Positions 1 through 13,300 of a stretch of 64,000 bases of DNA are shown here, in pieces (positions within the stretch are counted from its first letter, which is position 1; each line of letters starts with the position of its first letter). Source of the stretch: Ectocarpus siliculosus (Eukaryota; Sar; Phaeophyceae; Ectocarpales; Ectocarpaceae). The notes beneath the pieces are model-generated. The model saw nothing but the letters and a program-made list of their open reading frames with translations, was not told the DNA's origin and searched no databases. Where the stretch lies: positions 124,001-188,000 of the forward strand of contig FN649739.1 in assembly GCA_000310025.1 (NCBI GenBank). The letters are read 5' to 3'. The translations under genes were made by a program, and so were the position numbers.

Positions 1-1086
1 AGAGTTCTGTACATCCACGAAGATTTCGCATGAAGAATGCAAGTGTGTAGACCCGTGGGCAAAAGTTTCAAGGTCTCCTCATTGCACACTACACTTGCGT
101 TCTGTTCCGCGTTCTGTTCGGATAGGTATCATTCGTCACAAACATACCTCTTAACTACACAAATACATGGCTATTTATTGCCGTGGGTTCTTGCTCCAAC
201 GCCCCTCGACATGTTGCCAACAGGGAGGGGCGAAAACCGCCAACACAGTAAATATAAATATATATTCCGGCCGGAAATTTTGATTGGCGACCCTGTTCAC
301 TTCATTACTGATCTCAGCGCATCCATGGTTCCTGGGGACTACAGAACGCGAAAATGATGATAAAATGTTCACGGGTAAAGTACCCTCCACGTCCGGTGCT
401 GTAAAGATGCCAACTACTTTTCACGCTAATCATCCGGGGGACGGTTAAGTAGTAATCTACCGCCCTCTTGTCTTTTTATTGTTTCATTCCCACAGCCGGG
501 GGAAACTAAATCCTAAGGTCACTTCTAATAACCCAGACTATGGGAATGCAAAGTATCTCATGTCAAACACAGAACGCCCCACCATTTACACTCAGGAGCT
601 AAGATAAGATATCGAGCCTCAAAAACCATAATTTCGGTATCGAGCCTCAAAAACCAAAATTTTTGAAGTTGAGCACCAATTGTAAGCTCGGCTAAGAACC
701 CTACACTAAAACCTATATAGCGACCATTCGTAGCATGACCCTACGAACTAACAACCCCAGCCTCGGCCGAAACAATGTAGAGGTTCTGAAGTGGTGGCGC
801 GTTCTATGGTGCACCATTGACAATATTATTCCGACCGGAACAACGCCAGAAGAATCCCTCGTCGTCCTAATGCCATAGGCTACACCAACTTATTTCCTGT
901 TTCTGAGCTCAAATTGTAACCAAACGAATTGTGGCGCAAGCCGTGCTGCACGTACATCCCCAACACCTACAGGACGTGACGGTACTCAGGCAGATACTAA
1001 TCATACGGGGGGGGGGAATGGCACGTGCCTATTGCCCACGTCACGAAGCACCGCACGCAGAACTATACACGCCAATTGAGTGTTCT
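1..1086. other. Intergenic left edge
   Basis: No exon can be supported here. The open frames are short, overlap on both strands and lack matched splice sites. The only structure seen is a short tandem repeat at 610-665. The stretch is the 3' flank of the minus-strand coiled-coil gene that stops at 1087. Confidence 0.5.
610..665. repeat. 28-bp tandem repeat, two copies
   Basis: Two adjacent 28-base units (610-637 and 638-665), each starting tatcgagcctcaaaaacca, differ only in their last third. It lies in non-coding sequence downstream of the coiled-coil gene. Confidence 0.8.
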
Positions 1087-4000
1087 TCAACCGCCGGCTC
1101 CGAACCCGACCTGAAACGGTAGCCGACTCTTCTTTCTCGAGGTCGAAGCGGAGCCCGAAACTGATCCCGAGGGATCATCTCTTCCAAGCTGCAGCTGTTG
1201 GTGGTGATGCCGTGAGGGCACAAGGTCCGCCGCAGATTCATCGGAGCTGATGCCGAATACGCTCTCACCGTCCTCTTGTTCCCTCTCGGAGGACTGGTCT
1301 TTGTGCGTTATCCGGGTATCCGAAGGCTTCTCTCCGCCACGGGACGGAGAACGAGTAAGAAGCTTTTTATTTTTGCGATTCTTTCGGTGCTGCTGCGCAG
1401 CGGCGAGATCTTCAGTGGCCGCGTTTAGACCCCTTTGGAGCGTGGCCGACACCCTGGCAGCCAGCGACTGAGCCTCGAGAGACAGAACCTCGCTCTCTTC
1501 CTCTACGGCCATCTGATTTTAGGGGGGGGGTGAGCGCAAGAGTCGAAAATGGAGGGCATGGGAGGATGCTACTTTTGGAAGGCATCATGACTTGTCAGGC
1601 CATTGGTCACGCACAGCCACCGCAAAACTGGGCAGGTTTTCGGGGGTCATGACTTCGCGCCACATGTGCCCGTAAGTGGGCAATACTCCAGAGTCTGACG
1701 ATGTTTTCGCCCGAGAACAGGTGGGATTTTTGTCTGGCCTCAAGGCTCAAGGAACTTGTCCCTTGTCCGCGACCGCCGGCCGTTGTGGGCAACGAGGATA
1801 GGGTTGTGGCGTTGCGGAAGAAAAATACCAGTTTGAAGACTCGACAGCATAGGGCTGTATTTAATGATATCCATACGCCATGTGTGTGGGGCACTCCTCA
1901 TTTTGGATCAGTCAGTCTTGAGGACGAAAGTCCTTCTGTTCTGCTACGGGGAGATGGGCCTTGGAAGCGATGTGAGTTGTTCGGTAGATATACCTTGGAG
2001 TTCGCGGCCGCGTCGTTGATGCGCGCGTCGGCCGACTTGAGTGCGTCTACGAACTGATTGGCGATTCGCTTCGCCTCAGATAGCACCAAGGCCAGCGTCT
2101 TTCTGCCGTGGGCTTCGGCCTCTTCCCGGGCTTCGATGTCCGCAATGACGGATTCCGACAGAAGATGCTCGACTTCTCTTCTCGTCCTGACCAAGACGAA
2201 AGGAGGAGGCCCCGGTTTGGGATTAGGGTGGGCCTTGTGCCCGGCTTCGACACGCAGCGTTTGGGGGAGGTGCTTGACTACCGTTAGGTCATTGGGTCAG
2301 GTTGAAGGAAGGGAAAGAAGGTTGTGGTCAAACAGCGAACAAATAATGCGGAACGTGATTGACCTGTCCCTTCTGATCGTTTCCTTGATAGGGCAGAGGG
2401 GAGGGAGCCTTATTCACGACGTTTGGCTGCTTTCCTCCGTGCTTTTCCACTTCTGAGTTCATTGGCGACCATCGAGTGGTTTGGGCGTTCTTTGCACGCC
2501 CTCCTGCACCACCTTAAATCTGTGTTGGAGGAGGCGAAAACCGGGTCCGTGCAGCCTTTGTATCCCTGACGCACTGTGGAATCGGCTAAACCGGAAGCGA
2601 TTCAAGGGCAAAAACCCAAAAACTACCAGTCGTCTATAAGTGATTAACCCGCCCTACACACGGTGCTCTCGGCAAAAGCAAACGCCACGACAGAAGCACT
2701 CTATACCGTGGCGCACAGATGACCGAAACGGTATCCGTCAGAGAGATAAACTCTCGCAGAGCCGTCGCTCGAGCGACATACGGCGTGAAATTGCCGATGA
2801 AACAGCCCCCAAAGAGGCTTACCTGCGTTCTACAGCCTCTTCCTCGCGCTGTCGCATCCCCTCCGCCACGGCCCTTGCCTGCCTCTCCCACCACTCCCCT
2901 ATGACCGTCTGGCAAGCCGATACTCTCGCCGCTGCGTCCTCTGCCTCCGTCGCTAACAACCGTTTAGCCGCCCCTTCTCCATCCCCGCCTCCGCCACTCT
3001 CCTTGGCCTCGCCCCCGCCCCCCTCGTTCTCCGACGACTGCACAGCAGACTCCGGTCCTCCGCTCCCAACACCACGCCTTCCGTCGTCCTTGTTGAGGGA
3101 ACCCCCCTCCCCATCGCTGCCAACTCGAGCTTTTTCTTCTTCGCCATCCGTCCGTAGCGGCTGCCCCCCTCCTCGGCGTAAGCCGGCTCCAGCCGCGTCG
3201 CCCCCGCTTGCCTCCGCAACGATAGACCGGACGGCATCGTGGGTCTGATTGAGGGCGGCAGCGGCAACGGCAACGGCTTCGGAGGCTTCCACGGCCAATG
3301 GTCCCTTTCCAGCGATTTGTGGGAACCGGTTTACAGGCTCATGGGCCATGTGCAATGCCTGCGCGAGGACTACGCTGCGGGCTGCTGAGGCCACGGGACC
3401 CAGGCGTCCCAACCGTTCTCTCTGGGATTCTATCGTTGCACGGGTGTGCTCGAAGCTTGTCCTCCGCGATGCTCGAAGATGTCTCCACCTGAGGTGAAAG
3501 GGAGAATCGGTTTGCATGCGGGCCTAGTCTGAGTGGGTTTCGGGCAGACTGCGATAGAGACGATATATATGGTAGATTCCTTGGTTGTGTACTTTTCGAA
3601 CGGAAACCCACAGTTGCTGTCACGAACAGTCCTGTCATCCCTCTCAATGGACTCTTGAATCGATACGGGACATGGTAGGGTGGATCTGGCTGCACCTACT
3701 TGCCGTTGCCCGACGACCGTTTTCCTCGTTTTTGATCTGGTATCGTGAAGACGGGGGCTAGTCACACCAACCCCATTGCGTTCGCCCACCACAAACCTTT
3801 GCTTCCTTTGCACTAGCTCGTCTCCCCAAGACTTGGATCCTGCGTGAAGCCGCCGGACAACCACGGACCTCGCCTCGACCCCCTTGGCGTGAGCTGTGTT
3901 TAGCACCTGTTTGAGTTATTGCCATCATGGAGGACTGCGTCCTGAACACCAGAAATTCAACTTTGGTCGGTAGTGTCGCTCGAAATGGCAAGTGTAAGAT

Positions 4001-7000
4001 CACCCCGCACCGTCCTTGAATAATGTTGTGGGGCTGACACCGCAAGAAGGCTCGTGTATAGGCAAAGCAATAGCTCTCTATTCACGCCTGCTTGTGCATG
4101 GTTTTCGGTGATGCAGAGAATCGCAAGAGACTGCAAGGTGTTACAAAAACATACGGAGTATGTGCAATCGTCTAGATGGTAACAATAACAATAGTCCATT
4201 CGACTCCTATTCGAACAGGGGCGGGGAAATGCCGAACGTCCTCACGTCGATCAACTCGGATATACTGCCAGATGATCACTGATACTTGTACGATATTTTA
4301 TAGGACTGATCCCACTTGTCACCCCGAAGTATCGGTTCTCAACCGCACCGAGGAAAGACGCTTCTCCATCCTTTCCGGCAACGCCGCTGCACGTTCACAG
4401 AGGTCGACGCATTCGGCTTCCAAGTGGTGGGTAGCATCACCGAGCCAGGCCAAATTTTCCCGACATAAGTTAATGCCGCGATGACGCAACTGGACGGATT
4501 CCGCGAAGTCTGCTTGCTCCTTCTTCTCCGATTGAAACTGAAGGGACGAAGTCGACGACGACAGGGAGGATGACGACGGAGACGTCCTGTTCGTGTCGCG
4601 GTTCGTAGCGCCAATCACCCTGAGCGACGAGATAAATCGAACGGTAGACATTTTTCAAGCGAGCACGGCCGGCTGAGTACGAGACCGAGGATGACCGTTA
4701 CGCTGGAAGTGGGGCAGCTGCTCGCACGTGAGGGGTTGAATCGAGGGATTGTGTCAAGATGAAGTCACCCCAAAGGACGATGAGGTCAAGTTAAGAGAGA
4801 AACGGCTCAGCAAGGCGGGGAGGGCATCGAAAGGGCGGAGGGAGGGATGCTGGGGCCCTGGTTTGGCTAGAACCATTCAACATGCAGTTGATGATGCCGT
4901 CGCTGTTGTTGTTAGTATTGACCCTCATGTTCGCCAGTGATAAGCAGGGTATCTCAGGTGATACTATTTTTTATTGTTCCCCGGGCAAACAATTTCGTCC
5001 GGACGGTTTGGACAACAAATACTTTACAACATCAACATTGTCTCCCTCCCATACACTACCCAAGTACTGCACAAACAAGAGACAAAACAACACCCGAGGA
5101 TGCACTCGGCGCTGCTGGCTTGTACGATAGAGGGACGTATCGGCCGCTCATACATAGCTCTTGCGTTGGATGCCTGCTCTCACACGGACAGCTTCGTAGG
5201 CAATGCGGGAAGCAACAATAGTGGAAGCATTGGCATGGGAAATAGACAGGACGATGGCCTTATTGTAGGAACGTCGTCGTTGCTGTGGTAGTTCGCGATG
5301 TTCTGGATGCTGCAATTTGACGGCCCTGTGGGTAATGGCGACCCAATGAATCGAGTTTGTGCAGAAACGGTTACGCGATGGTCGTGTTCCAAGTATTGGG
5401 TGTGAACGCTTGGACGGAGCCGGGTACGAATGAAACACCAATCTGTATTACACAATGTACACATGGAACCCCCGTGTCTCTATGAACACTATTGTATTGT
5501 ACCGTATAGTTGAAGATCGACTGATAATCCAAATACAGACTAAAGCTCACGCAAGGGAACTCTACTTCGAGGTCAGCTCTAGAATACCGTATGGTCCCAC
5601 TGTCAGTTCACCCCTAAGGAGGTCAACAAGCTGTGATAAAGAAGAGGACACAGCGCCACGATGTGCACAACTGCCGTGACACTCACTCTCTGGATGCCAT
5701 CCGTCGCTCCTCGAACTCTGCCATGACAGTCTCGAGTCTTTGTCCTGTTTCTGCAAATGCCACCTACGGAAAACACGATATAAAAACACTTTAACCACGC
5801 AGTAAGACGTTCGAGTAACAAGTTTCTTTGTGGGCTTCGTTTTTCAAAGGAAGCAGCTACACATGTACAAGGAATGTCCTTCGTCCGCAAAGCTCTCCAC
5901 ATGGTTTGGTTGAAATCATCTCGTCCCAACCTGACAATACTGAAGGAAACAAAAAATGAAGCAATCATGAAAGAGGGAAGTACATGTGGCAATAATAGTT
6001 GGTTGTAATAGATGAAAATCTTGTGCACTCAAGGTTCGGGACGGCACACACAAGCTGGGCAGTCATTGACAATATAGGTGATAGGGAAAAAAATAACGAA
6101 TGCTTGGGGGCTGGGGAGAGAGAGAGAGAGAGAAGTTTCAGAACGCGGTTCTTGAAAAGCTGTTTGTCTATATCTTCCCGACGTAAATGGGGCACTACGT
6201 TTTCGGGAAACAATTTGTTTTCGAAAAAAACTCAAACGAATCTAAAGGCTTTCGGGTGCCCAACGAGGAAGTCCCTGAGAATAGGGCAAAGGGGCCCATG
6301 AACCGAATTCCAGATGTGGTAGCCACAAGAGGGCAGGGTGCACTACACGGTATGAACAATACGAGCGGATGCCGTACTCCAACCTTAGCCACGGCACCGA
6401 ACAGTACTTGGCGTGCGCACTCCCGAGACATTCGGGCGCCGACAATGCACCTGCTTCCTTTGGTGAACCCAATATTCAGTATTTCTGGCCCTAAGTCCCT
6501 AATCCCATGAAGCCTTTCTTCCTTCACACCCCTCTTGCCTTGCAGGATTGGGCGTCGTCCTCCCACGTGGCCGCCATGGTCTCATCCATGGCGCTAGCCT
6601 CCTCGAGAATACTTTCAGTAACCTCCTGCGCTGCCATGGCCTGTTGCAAGGTACGATGTGACAGGCAGTTCTGGTCTCGCCGAAAATGAGGTTTTTCGTG
6701 TAGTGCATGTTCGAAGAACCTAAACCTCGACTCGGGCACTCAATAGAGAAAGGGACTGGAAGATTCTACCCGATGGTTTTTTTTCTGGCTGCCTCGGCTT
6801 CATTTCTCTGTTGACTTCTTCAAAATCTGTTGAGGGAGGTACACGGCAGTTTTCGTCGTCCACGACAAACCACGCCGTCAATTAATCGCGAGATCTTGAG
6901 TCTAGACCAGCATTTACTGTTGGATGTCTTCGGTTTGCGCTTGTGTCTTCGTAAGAAATGTCGAGATTATTGCTTCATCTGACCTCCTGCCTGTACGATT

Positions 7001-9843
7001 CCTCCGCTTCTTTCGTCAGCGATTCTCCCCACCACTCGGGCTCTTGATCCCGCTCCTCAAGAGCCTTTCTATCTTCCTCCTTCCTGGAATACACATTGTC
7101 GGTGTTGTATTCGGTATAGTGAGGAAAACGAATACTGTCATCAAGACAGGGGGGGGAAATGAACAAACAGTACAAGTGCAGACGACACCTCGCATATCAC
7201 AGCTCGAACATGTCGCGGATGTAGTCTATCACTTACCAAGCGGTCGTGAGGAATGAAGGGAAGCAGCGGATGATATTTTCTACGGTAGTTGGTTTGCGTG
7301 CTTGCTTTGAACGCTTCACGCTTTCCGTGTATGCAGCATTGTACAAGTGAACGGCAACATGCCACACCTACCAAGCGAAGCTCGCCACTCGTTCAGCCGG
7401 ATCATTTTCATGTCTGCGTTTTTTGTCAATAAGCACAGAAACACCGACATCAACAACACAGCTGCTAATGGACAACAACAGACACCCTCACCGGAACTTA
7501 CATGAACGACTCGTCTCTCAGGAGCTCCTCTTCCGCTTCCGTCATCACTGTGTTCAGCTGTTCTACGGCATCTATCAACCTTTGCCGGGCCTGTACATAT
7601 TTACAACAGCGATAAGTAAGTTCCAAACCGCGACGGCGGTGAGGGGGGACAAGAGTACAGGTCCGTCTTGGAGGAAAAAACATCTAACTGAAAACGGCTG
7701 CGATTGACTGAACGCGCCATCTTCTAGACGATTTCGTTCTCTGTTAACACGGGTTGGGGTCACAGGCATTAACTCCTTTGGGCATAGATATGTTTCGTTG
7801 ACCGGACAAAGAGTCAGGCTCAGTTCGGTTGTGATTGGTGGGGGGCTAGCAAGACTGAAAATGGGATGGCCGACCAACGACCACCGTCAAATTAGTGAGT
7901 AACCGTCTGGTGGCCAGGTGGGCAGGTTGTGGGTAGGTTGGGGCACTGACTACAACCTGGAGAGTGTGAAAGTTTCCCACATCTCGGATAGTGGTGATAT
8001 GCCAACAAACACGGCGGGCTGCCAAAGCCTTGGACAAAAATGGGTGCAAGGTCATACTCGGCCTCCCAACCTCCCCCCGCTAGGTTGTATTTGGTGCCCA
8101 AACTGCTCCCCTGGCCACCCTTGCATTCTTGTTCGCGTGGCCAAATTTGTCTCTCTAACCTAGCGTGTTCCAACGGGCCAAACCAAACCCTTTCCGGAAC
8201 ATGTAAATCAATTTGGAGTAAACTTGGTGGAGTCTCCATGGGACTCTTAGTCTCTACCTCGTTCCAGCACTTCTGTCCTCCCAAAAAATCCAGATTCTTC
8301 AGACAGAGCGTAATACTGTGAGGCGAGACAAAAGATAAGCTAGACTTGTTTTGACGGAAGGTTTGGACAACTAGAAAAAGCATTTCCAAGATTGTTCTCG
8401 CCTGCTCCGTGGCCAGACCCAACGCAGCAAACAGCTCGTCCGTGGCGGCGGCTCTCGCCCTCTCCATGTTCACCATCAGCGTCCCCGTACCGCTCGCCAC
8501 CTCAACCCTGTTCTTGGTGGCATAGGTGAACGTTCTCCGGACCTCCGTACGGCGGGTGTTCTCGATCTCTCGGGCGTTTCTCTCCCTTGAGGTGCGCTCC
8601 CGGGCATGGTCGGCCAGCTGTTGCATGGTCTCGAGCCGGGGCGCTTCTAGGAGAGAAGACCGCAGCTTGAGCCTCATGTACGCTGCATTGGTTTTCGGTC
8701 GTGATGATCCGTCATTTAGGATGAAAATGATTCATGCGGAGATGGGTGTCGTGACCATCAAGTCTTCCAATGGGGGGGCATCAGCGATGCAGGAACTCTA
8801 CCCGCCTGCGATAGTGCCCAAACCGCTGCGTGAAACAAGAGGGGTAACTAAACTCTGGGGCGGTGGTTGGAATGGAGGCACTACTCTGCTGCCCTCCTGC
8901 AGGACACATATAAGTGCTCTACACCACTCATTTGCCGTGTAGATTTGGTTACGGAATCATATGTCGGCATCTGAAAGCAATATTTTCTGTAGTTGCGCTC
9001 GTCAATCTGTGCAAGGAGATCGCGAAGGGCTTCAACAAATTGACACATTCTGCTTCCAACGACAGCAAGCCCCATTACTATCTGCAACGGCAACAGCAGC
9101 ACCAGCACCACAACAACAACAGCAACAACAACAGCACATATTTCCACGATCGATTCTGCTTCCCTCACCCATGCGCTGGCAAGCGGCCTCGAGTGCCGTC
9201 AACAAAGCAGTCCCACTTCGTTCAGTACTTAATCGGAACCTGGTTTGCCTGTTGCGCTCGAGAGCATCACTTGTCATGACTCGAGCCCCTGCGCAATATC
9301 GAAACACACAAATACACACAGAGAAACCACCCCGACAAGCCTGGGGTTAGTATCGCTCCATGACACGACGAGACAAAACATGTAGATAAATATTGTTCGT
9401 CGAAGGACACCCTCCATTGGACCGTGGAACTTGAATAGCGAATAAACAATGATCAAAGGCGTTGACTTTGGAACTATCACCGCTAGATCTGCAGAACGCC
9501 GGTTCACCCCAAAGAGAATACCGGTCTCGGACGTTCATCCCGGGTATCGATGACGGCATCGTGCATCCTACCTACGACCAGCTCTCAACATAATCGACAA
9601 GAAGCACAGTTTGTATTGAAGTGTGAAAATGGTAAGCCTGACCTCCAAGAATCGTCGTAGAAGGCTTGAATGTTGAAGGCGACGTTGCTGCTTTCCCCAG
9701 GCGATGAGCCGCCTGCACGAGTCGAAGCAGCCCGGGGAGTTGGTCTAGCAGCGGTCGGTAGCGTACCGTTTGAGTTCGTGGGGGGTAGCCAAGATAGGAA
9801 TACTCGCCCCCGTTTGCCATTTCCAGGTCTTGTTCCTCTCTCA
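1087..9843 (-). CDS. Large coiled-coil protein, 13 exons, 5' end unresolved
   Basis: I do not recognise the family. Exons in order of transcription: 9643-9843, 8953-9049, 8372-8665, 7502-7590, 6984-7083, 6539-6640, 5687-5763, 5184-5325, 4349-4537, 3797-3906, 2823-3488, 1994-2186 and 1087-1512. Each has a plausible acceptor and donor, and the reading phase is conserved across all twelve joins, giving about 895 residues. Most exons encode charged amphipathic helix (for example QFVEALRDLLAQIDERNYRK, ARQRLIDAVEQLNTVMTEAE and EEEAVERR), typical of coiled coil. The 666-base exon also holds a Gly/Glu-rich low-complexity linker, and the last exon ends in a Ser/His-rich tail with the stop at 1087-1089. 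The intron after 6539 starts with GC (AAG then GCAAGA). The first exon shown is entered in phase 2, so at least one earlier exon is missing. That exon could be its own start exon or the end of the neighbouring upstream gene. Confidence 0.72.
9084..9136. repeat. CAA/CAG microsatellite in an intron
   Basis: Imperfect run of CAA and CAG triplets on the plus strand. It lies in the intron between exons 9643-9843 and 8953-9049 of the minus-strand coiled-coil gene, 35 bases upstream of the acceptor. Confidence 0.8.
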
Positions 9844-10344
9844 CTGCAGCAGCGGGAACTTGCTGTTGGTCACTGCGTCGGAGTTTCTCTGGGCAGCTTG
9901 TAGCTGGCCAGCAACCTGTGTATTTCAGCCCCGTTGAAAGACGGCACCGATCATTAAGCATATGGTGCTACAGCCGCGGATAGTGCCGTACTATCTTGCC
10001 CCATCTGCCCCCAGCGTTCGTGGTTGACGCTAGGCATGAGCGAGTCTGTGTTTGGCAGGGAAAGTGTATGATCACCGCAACGAAGAATATGGTCTTAGGT
10101 ACGGTTCCCATTCCTTTCGCGAGCACGAGAGAGAAACATTTTCCCAGGGCCTGTGTGGGCTGTTTAAGTGTGCGTACGGTACGTGGGGATGAGGAGTAGG
10201 CGTGGTGGCGTGCTACGTTTCCCATCTTAGTCGGTATCGTAAAGCTGGGTGGCAAAAGCATGATTCGGCGGACGCATCGTGCAATTAACAAACCCGTGGG
10301 ATGTCGAAAACAATTCGGCTCAACACACCGAATTCATAAACTAA
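9844..10344. other. Gap between the two coiled-coil genes
   Basis: The stretch between the stop of the upstream gene (10345) and the first resolved exon of the downstream gene (9843). It should hold the promoter and first exon of the downstream gene if the two are separate, or an intron if they are one. No ATG-plus-donor pair here matches the phase needed at 9843 convincingly. Confidence 0.4.
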
Positions 10345-13300
10345 TTAGCTGTAGGGGGAAGCACTCGACCCACCGGATAGTCGAAGCACCACATCCGCCT
10401 GGCCGGGCTCTAGCCGAAAACCTGCCTCTCCACTCTGCAGAGCCACGGCAAGCACAGCAGGTGGCAGCCAGCCCGTACCCCTCGCATCCAGCGCCGCCAG
10501 TATGCCCTCCGCCCCGCCCCTTAGTGTCTCCGAGTCAAGTTTCGAAAGATCTCCGATGGACGGATGCCCGGGAAAGTCGGATAAAACTTCGGGGTTCTCC
10601 TCAGTTTCGAGATCGCAGCTGCTTTCCAGTTTACGCCGATTTTCACTGCTGTTCTCGGGGTTGGTCCCGACCTTTTGTGTGGTTGATGCCTCTGCCCCTC
10701 CTTCCCCTCCTGCTGTTGCTGCTGCTGATGATGATGATGACAATTCCTCTTCTCCTCGGCTGGCGTTGTGTCGGGAAAGACATCGGTACACGTTATCAAG
10801 GGAGTTTCGCGAAACTAGCCGTAGCACTGACCGTGACATGATAGTCGTCAAGTTTGCGACGCTACCAGGCTCGGTGGAACCGTGTCCGCCGTCGTGAGCG
10901 TCGCCGCTGCTGTCAGCACTAGTCTTCCGGGCAGCACCGTCACGGCCACCAAGGAACAGCTGCGATGCTCCCGTCGAGCCATCATCCTCGAACAGGGTGG
11001 TGGCCAGCATCATGAGCGGGGAGAGCCCGAGACCGGACGCCCTGTGCAATGCCGCCCAAGCTGCGTCGGTCCCGCCGCCACCGTCCACCGCCTTCTCATC
11101 GCCGTCACCCGCCGCCGTCGCGGGGGCCTCCGCACCACCGCTACCCATGCCTGGTGCAGGCACCCCCCTCGTTTCTGGCGTCATTACAGCCCTCGACACG
11201 TCCACGGCGCACGCAGATTCCACCTTGCCGGGGTCGCATGCGTCAGCCCACAGGGCCAGGTGTTCCAGCGATGCCGTGCGCACGACGAGCAAGGCGCGAG
11301 AGAGGGCCAGCTTCCAGGCGGTGGGGTCTCCCACAGGGGATGAGTCCTCACCGCGGGGACCCCCGCCATCCCCGTTGCGGCAATCATCACCACCACCACA
11401 AACGTCGTCGTCAGTGTTGACTTTCTGGTTGATGGTGGCGCTATGGTCCGCCCATGCTTTCCCCTTAGCCGAGAGAAGGGCCGTCAGCGCGCACACGCTC
11501 TGCGGGGACAGCACCGCCGAGTGCTTCTCCACCTCCCGCCGGATACGCCAAGTCTGGAACTGGGACCAAGACCCGTGAGCCTGAGACCTTGGTTGGGATG
11601 CGCCAGCAGCGTTGTCGCTCATGGTACCACCACCATCATCAAGGAAGGGAGGCGAGGACGGGTGCAGCCAGACTCTGGCGAGATTGGCGGAGAGCGCGTC
11701 CCCGTACACGTCAAGTTCCGCCGCAACTTCCGTCTCCGCGACGGCCGCCACTACCGTGGACATCATCGTGGGTGTCATTGTCATCGGCGCAGCGTTACTC
11801 GTCACTGTCTCCGATCCCGAAATTAGCAGAGGCGAGGGAGGCGCTATACCGGGCGCTGGCTGCATCTCTAGCGGCTCACCGGAATCCACGGCTATGGCCT
11901 TCCCCTCGCCCCCTCGCACTGCTGGGTCAGCATCCAGCGTGTTACCACCTCTACCGTCGTCCCCTGCTACGGGTGCTGTGTTGGGTTCGCATCGAAGTGT
12001 CATGGGCGTCTTAGTCGCTGCCGCCGTCGCGCGAATGCTCCGGCGTAGCGCGATGAAAGACGATGTGGCGGAGAGAAGAACATCCATCCGCACGAAGCCC
12101 TCTGTCTCGCCCGGGCCCTCGACAAGGCAGTCGTGGGCTAGACACAGCACCGCTGCTCCTCCGGGTAGGACCCCGAAGGTGGCTCCGACTTCTCCCAAGT
12201 CAAGTACCTTTGATTGGTGGCAGGGGGGTATTAAGGGATATTTCGTGCCATGCTGATTGCTGGTATACATAGAAAGGAGGTATGACGTAACATACAGAGA
12301 GTGCCGTGGCTTAGCCAGAAGCACGAAGTCAGGGGTGAACATGGCTATTACTGCTCTCGCCTACCGTGTTGTGCTCGGCAAGATGTTCCAGGGCCTTCAG
12401 CCACCCAGCCTCTCTGGATTGCTCCACAACGCCATCCGGATCGAGGGCGTCGATGTCGATGCTGCTCACGGCACCGCTAGGCCTTTCCAAGGTGGGCACG
12501 CAAGCATGCGTGATTCAAGTCGCGGAAAAGGGAAAAGTCATGTATGAATTTGTGGTAGACGTGTGGTCCAAACGAGGCGGCATGGCTAAAGTGCGGGCGA
12601 GAAAACCACGACACCCAAGATATGTCAGTACGTGCGCTTGCCAAGGGGGTTTTAGGGGCGTCTACAGTGTGCAACATGAAGGAATATTTGAAGCCAACGT
12701 TGGGTGTCGTACGTCGATCGGTGTTGCGTGTCATACATAGTCCCTCGGCAAAGGAGAAGACGTCACTTGACAACACAAAGGGGGGCACTCAACGGCGGCG
12801 GTTGAGCGAAGCTATGCAGGTGCTTGGTACAATGCCCGTGAAGGTATGCACCACGGGATGGGATATGAGCTTTGTGTCGAAGAAAGTTGGTTCTTGCTTT
12901 CTAGCGCCGGTGAAATTGGCAGGCACATATCGGAGCTACTGAAATCCCCCCTCCGAACACTTGTGTATCTCTTTTGTCGGTGGGGGGGCACGTCGGCTAG
13001 ACTCGCATGGAAACGGACCGATTAGCGCTGGGCGCGTAATGTAACCGAACCTTTGTCCCGGCTGCCCTTGTTGCGGCGGCAAGGATACGCTCGAGCAGCG
13101 CCGGTGGTTAGTGTCGTGGAAGTGATCCATTCGGCGCTCCAGCACGGTGGACATATGGAACGCCATCGCCCTGCCAACAAACACAACGATTTTGTCTGTT
13201 GTTGTTGCTGGTGCTGCTGGTGCTGCCGGTGCTGCTGCTGTCGGTGTTGATATTCCTGATTCTGACGAAATGGCTTCCTCGTTGATGCTGCTGGACCCCC

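Noticed and set aside
7892-8371. Extension of the 261-codon minus frame below the exon at 8372
   Set aside because: The next exon (7502-7590) joins in phase from a donor at 8371, so the extra open frame is probably intron read-through.
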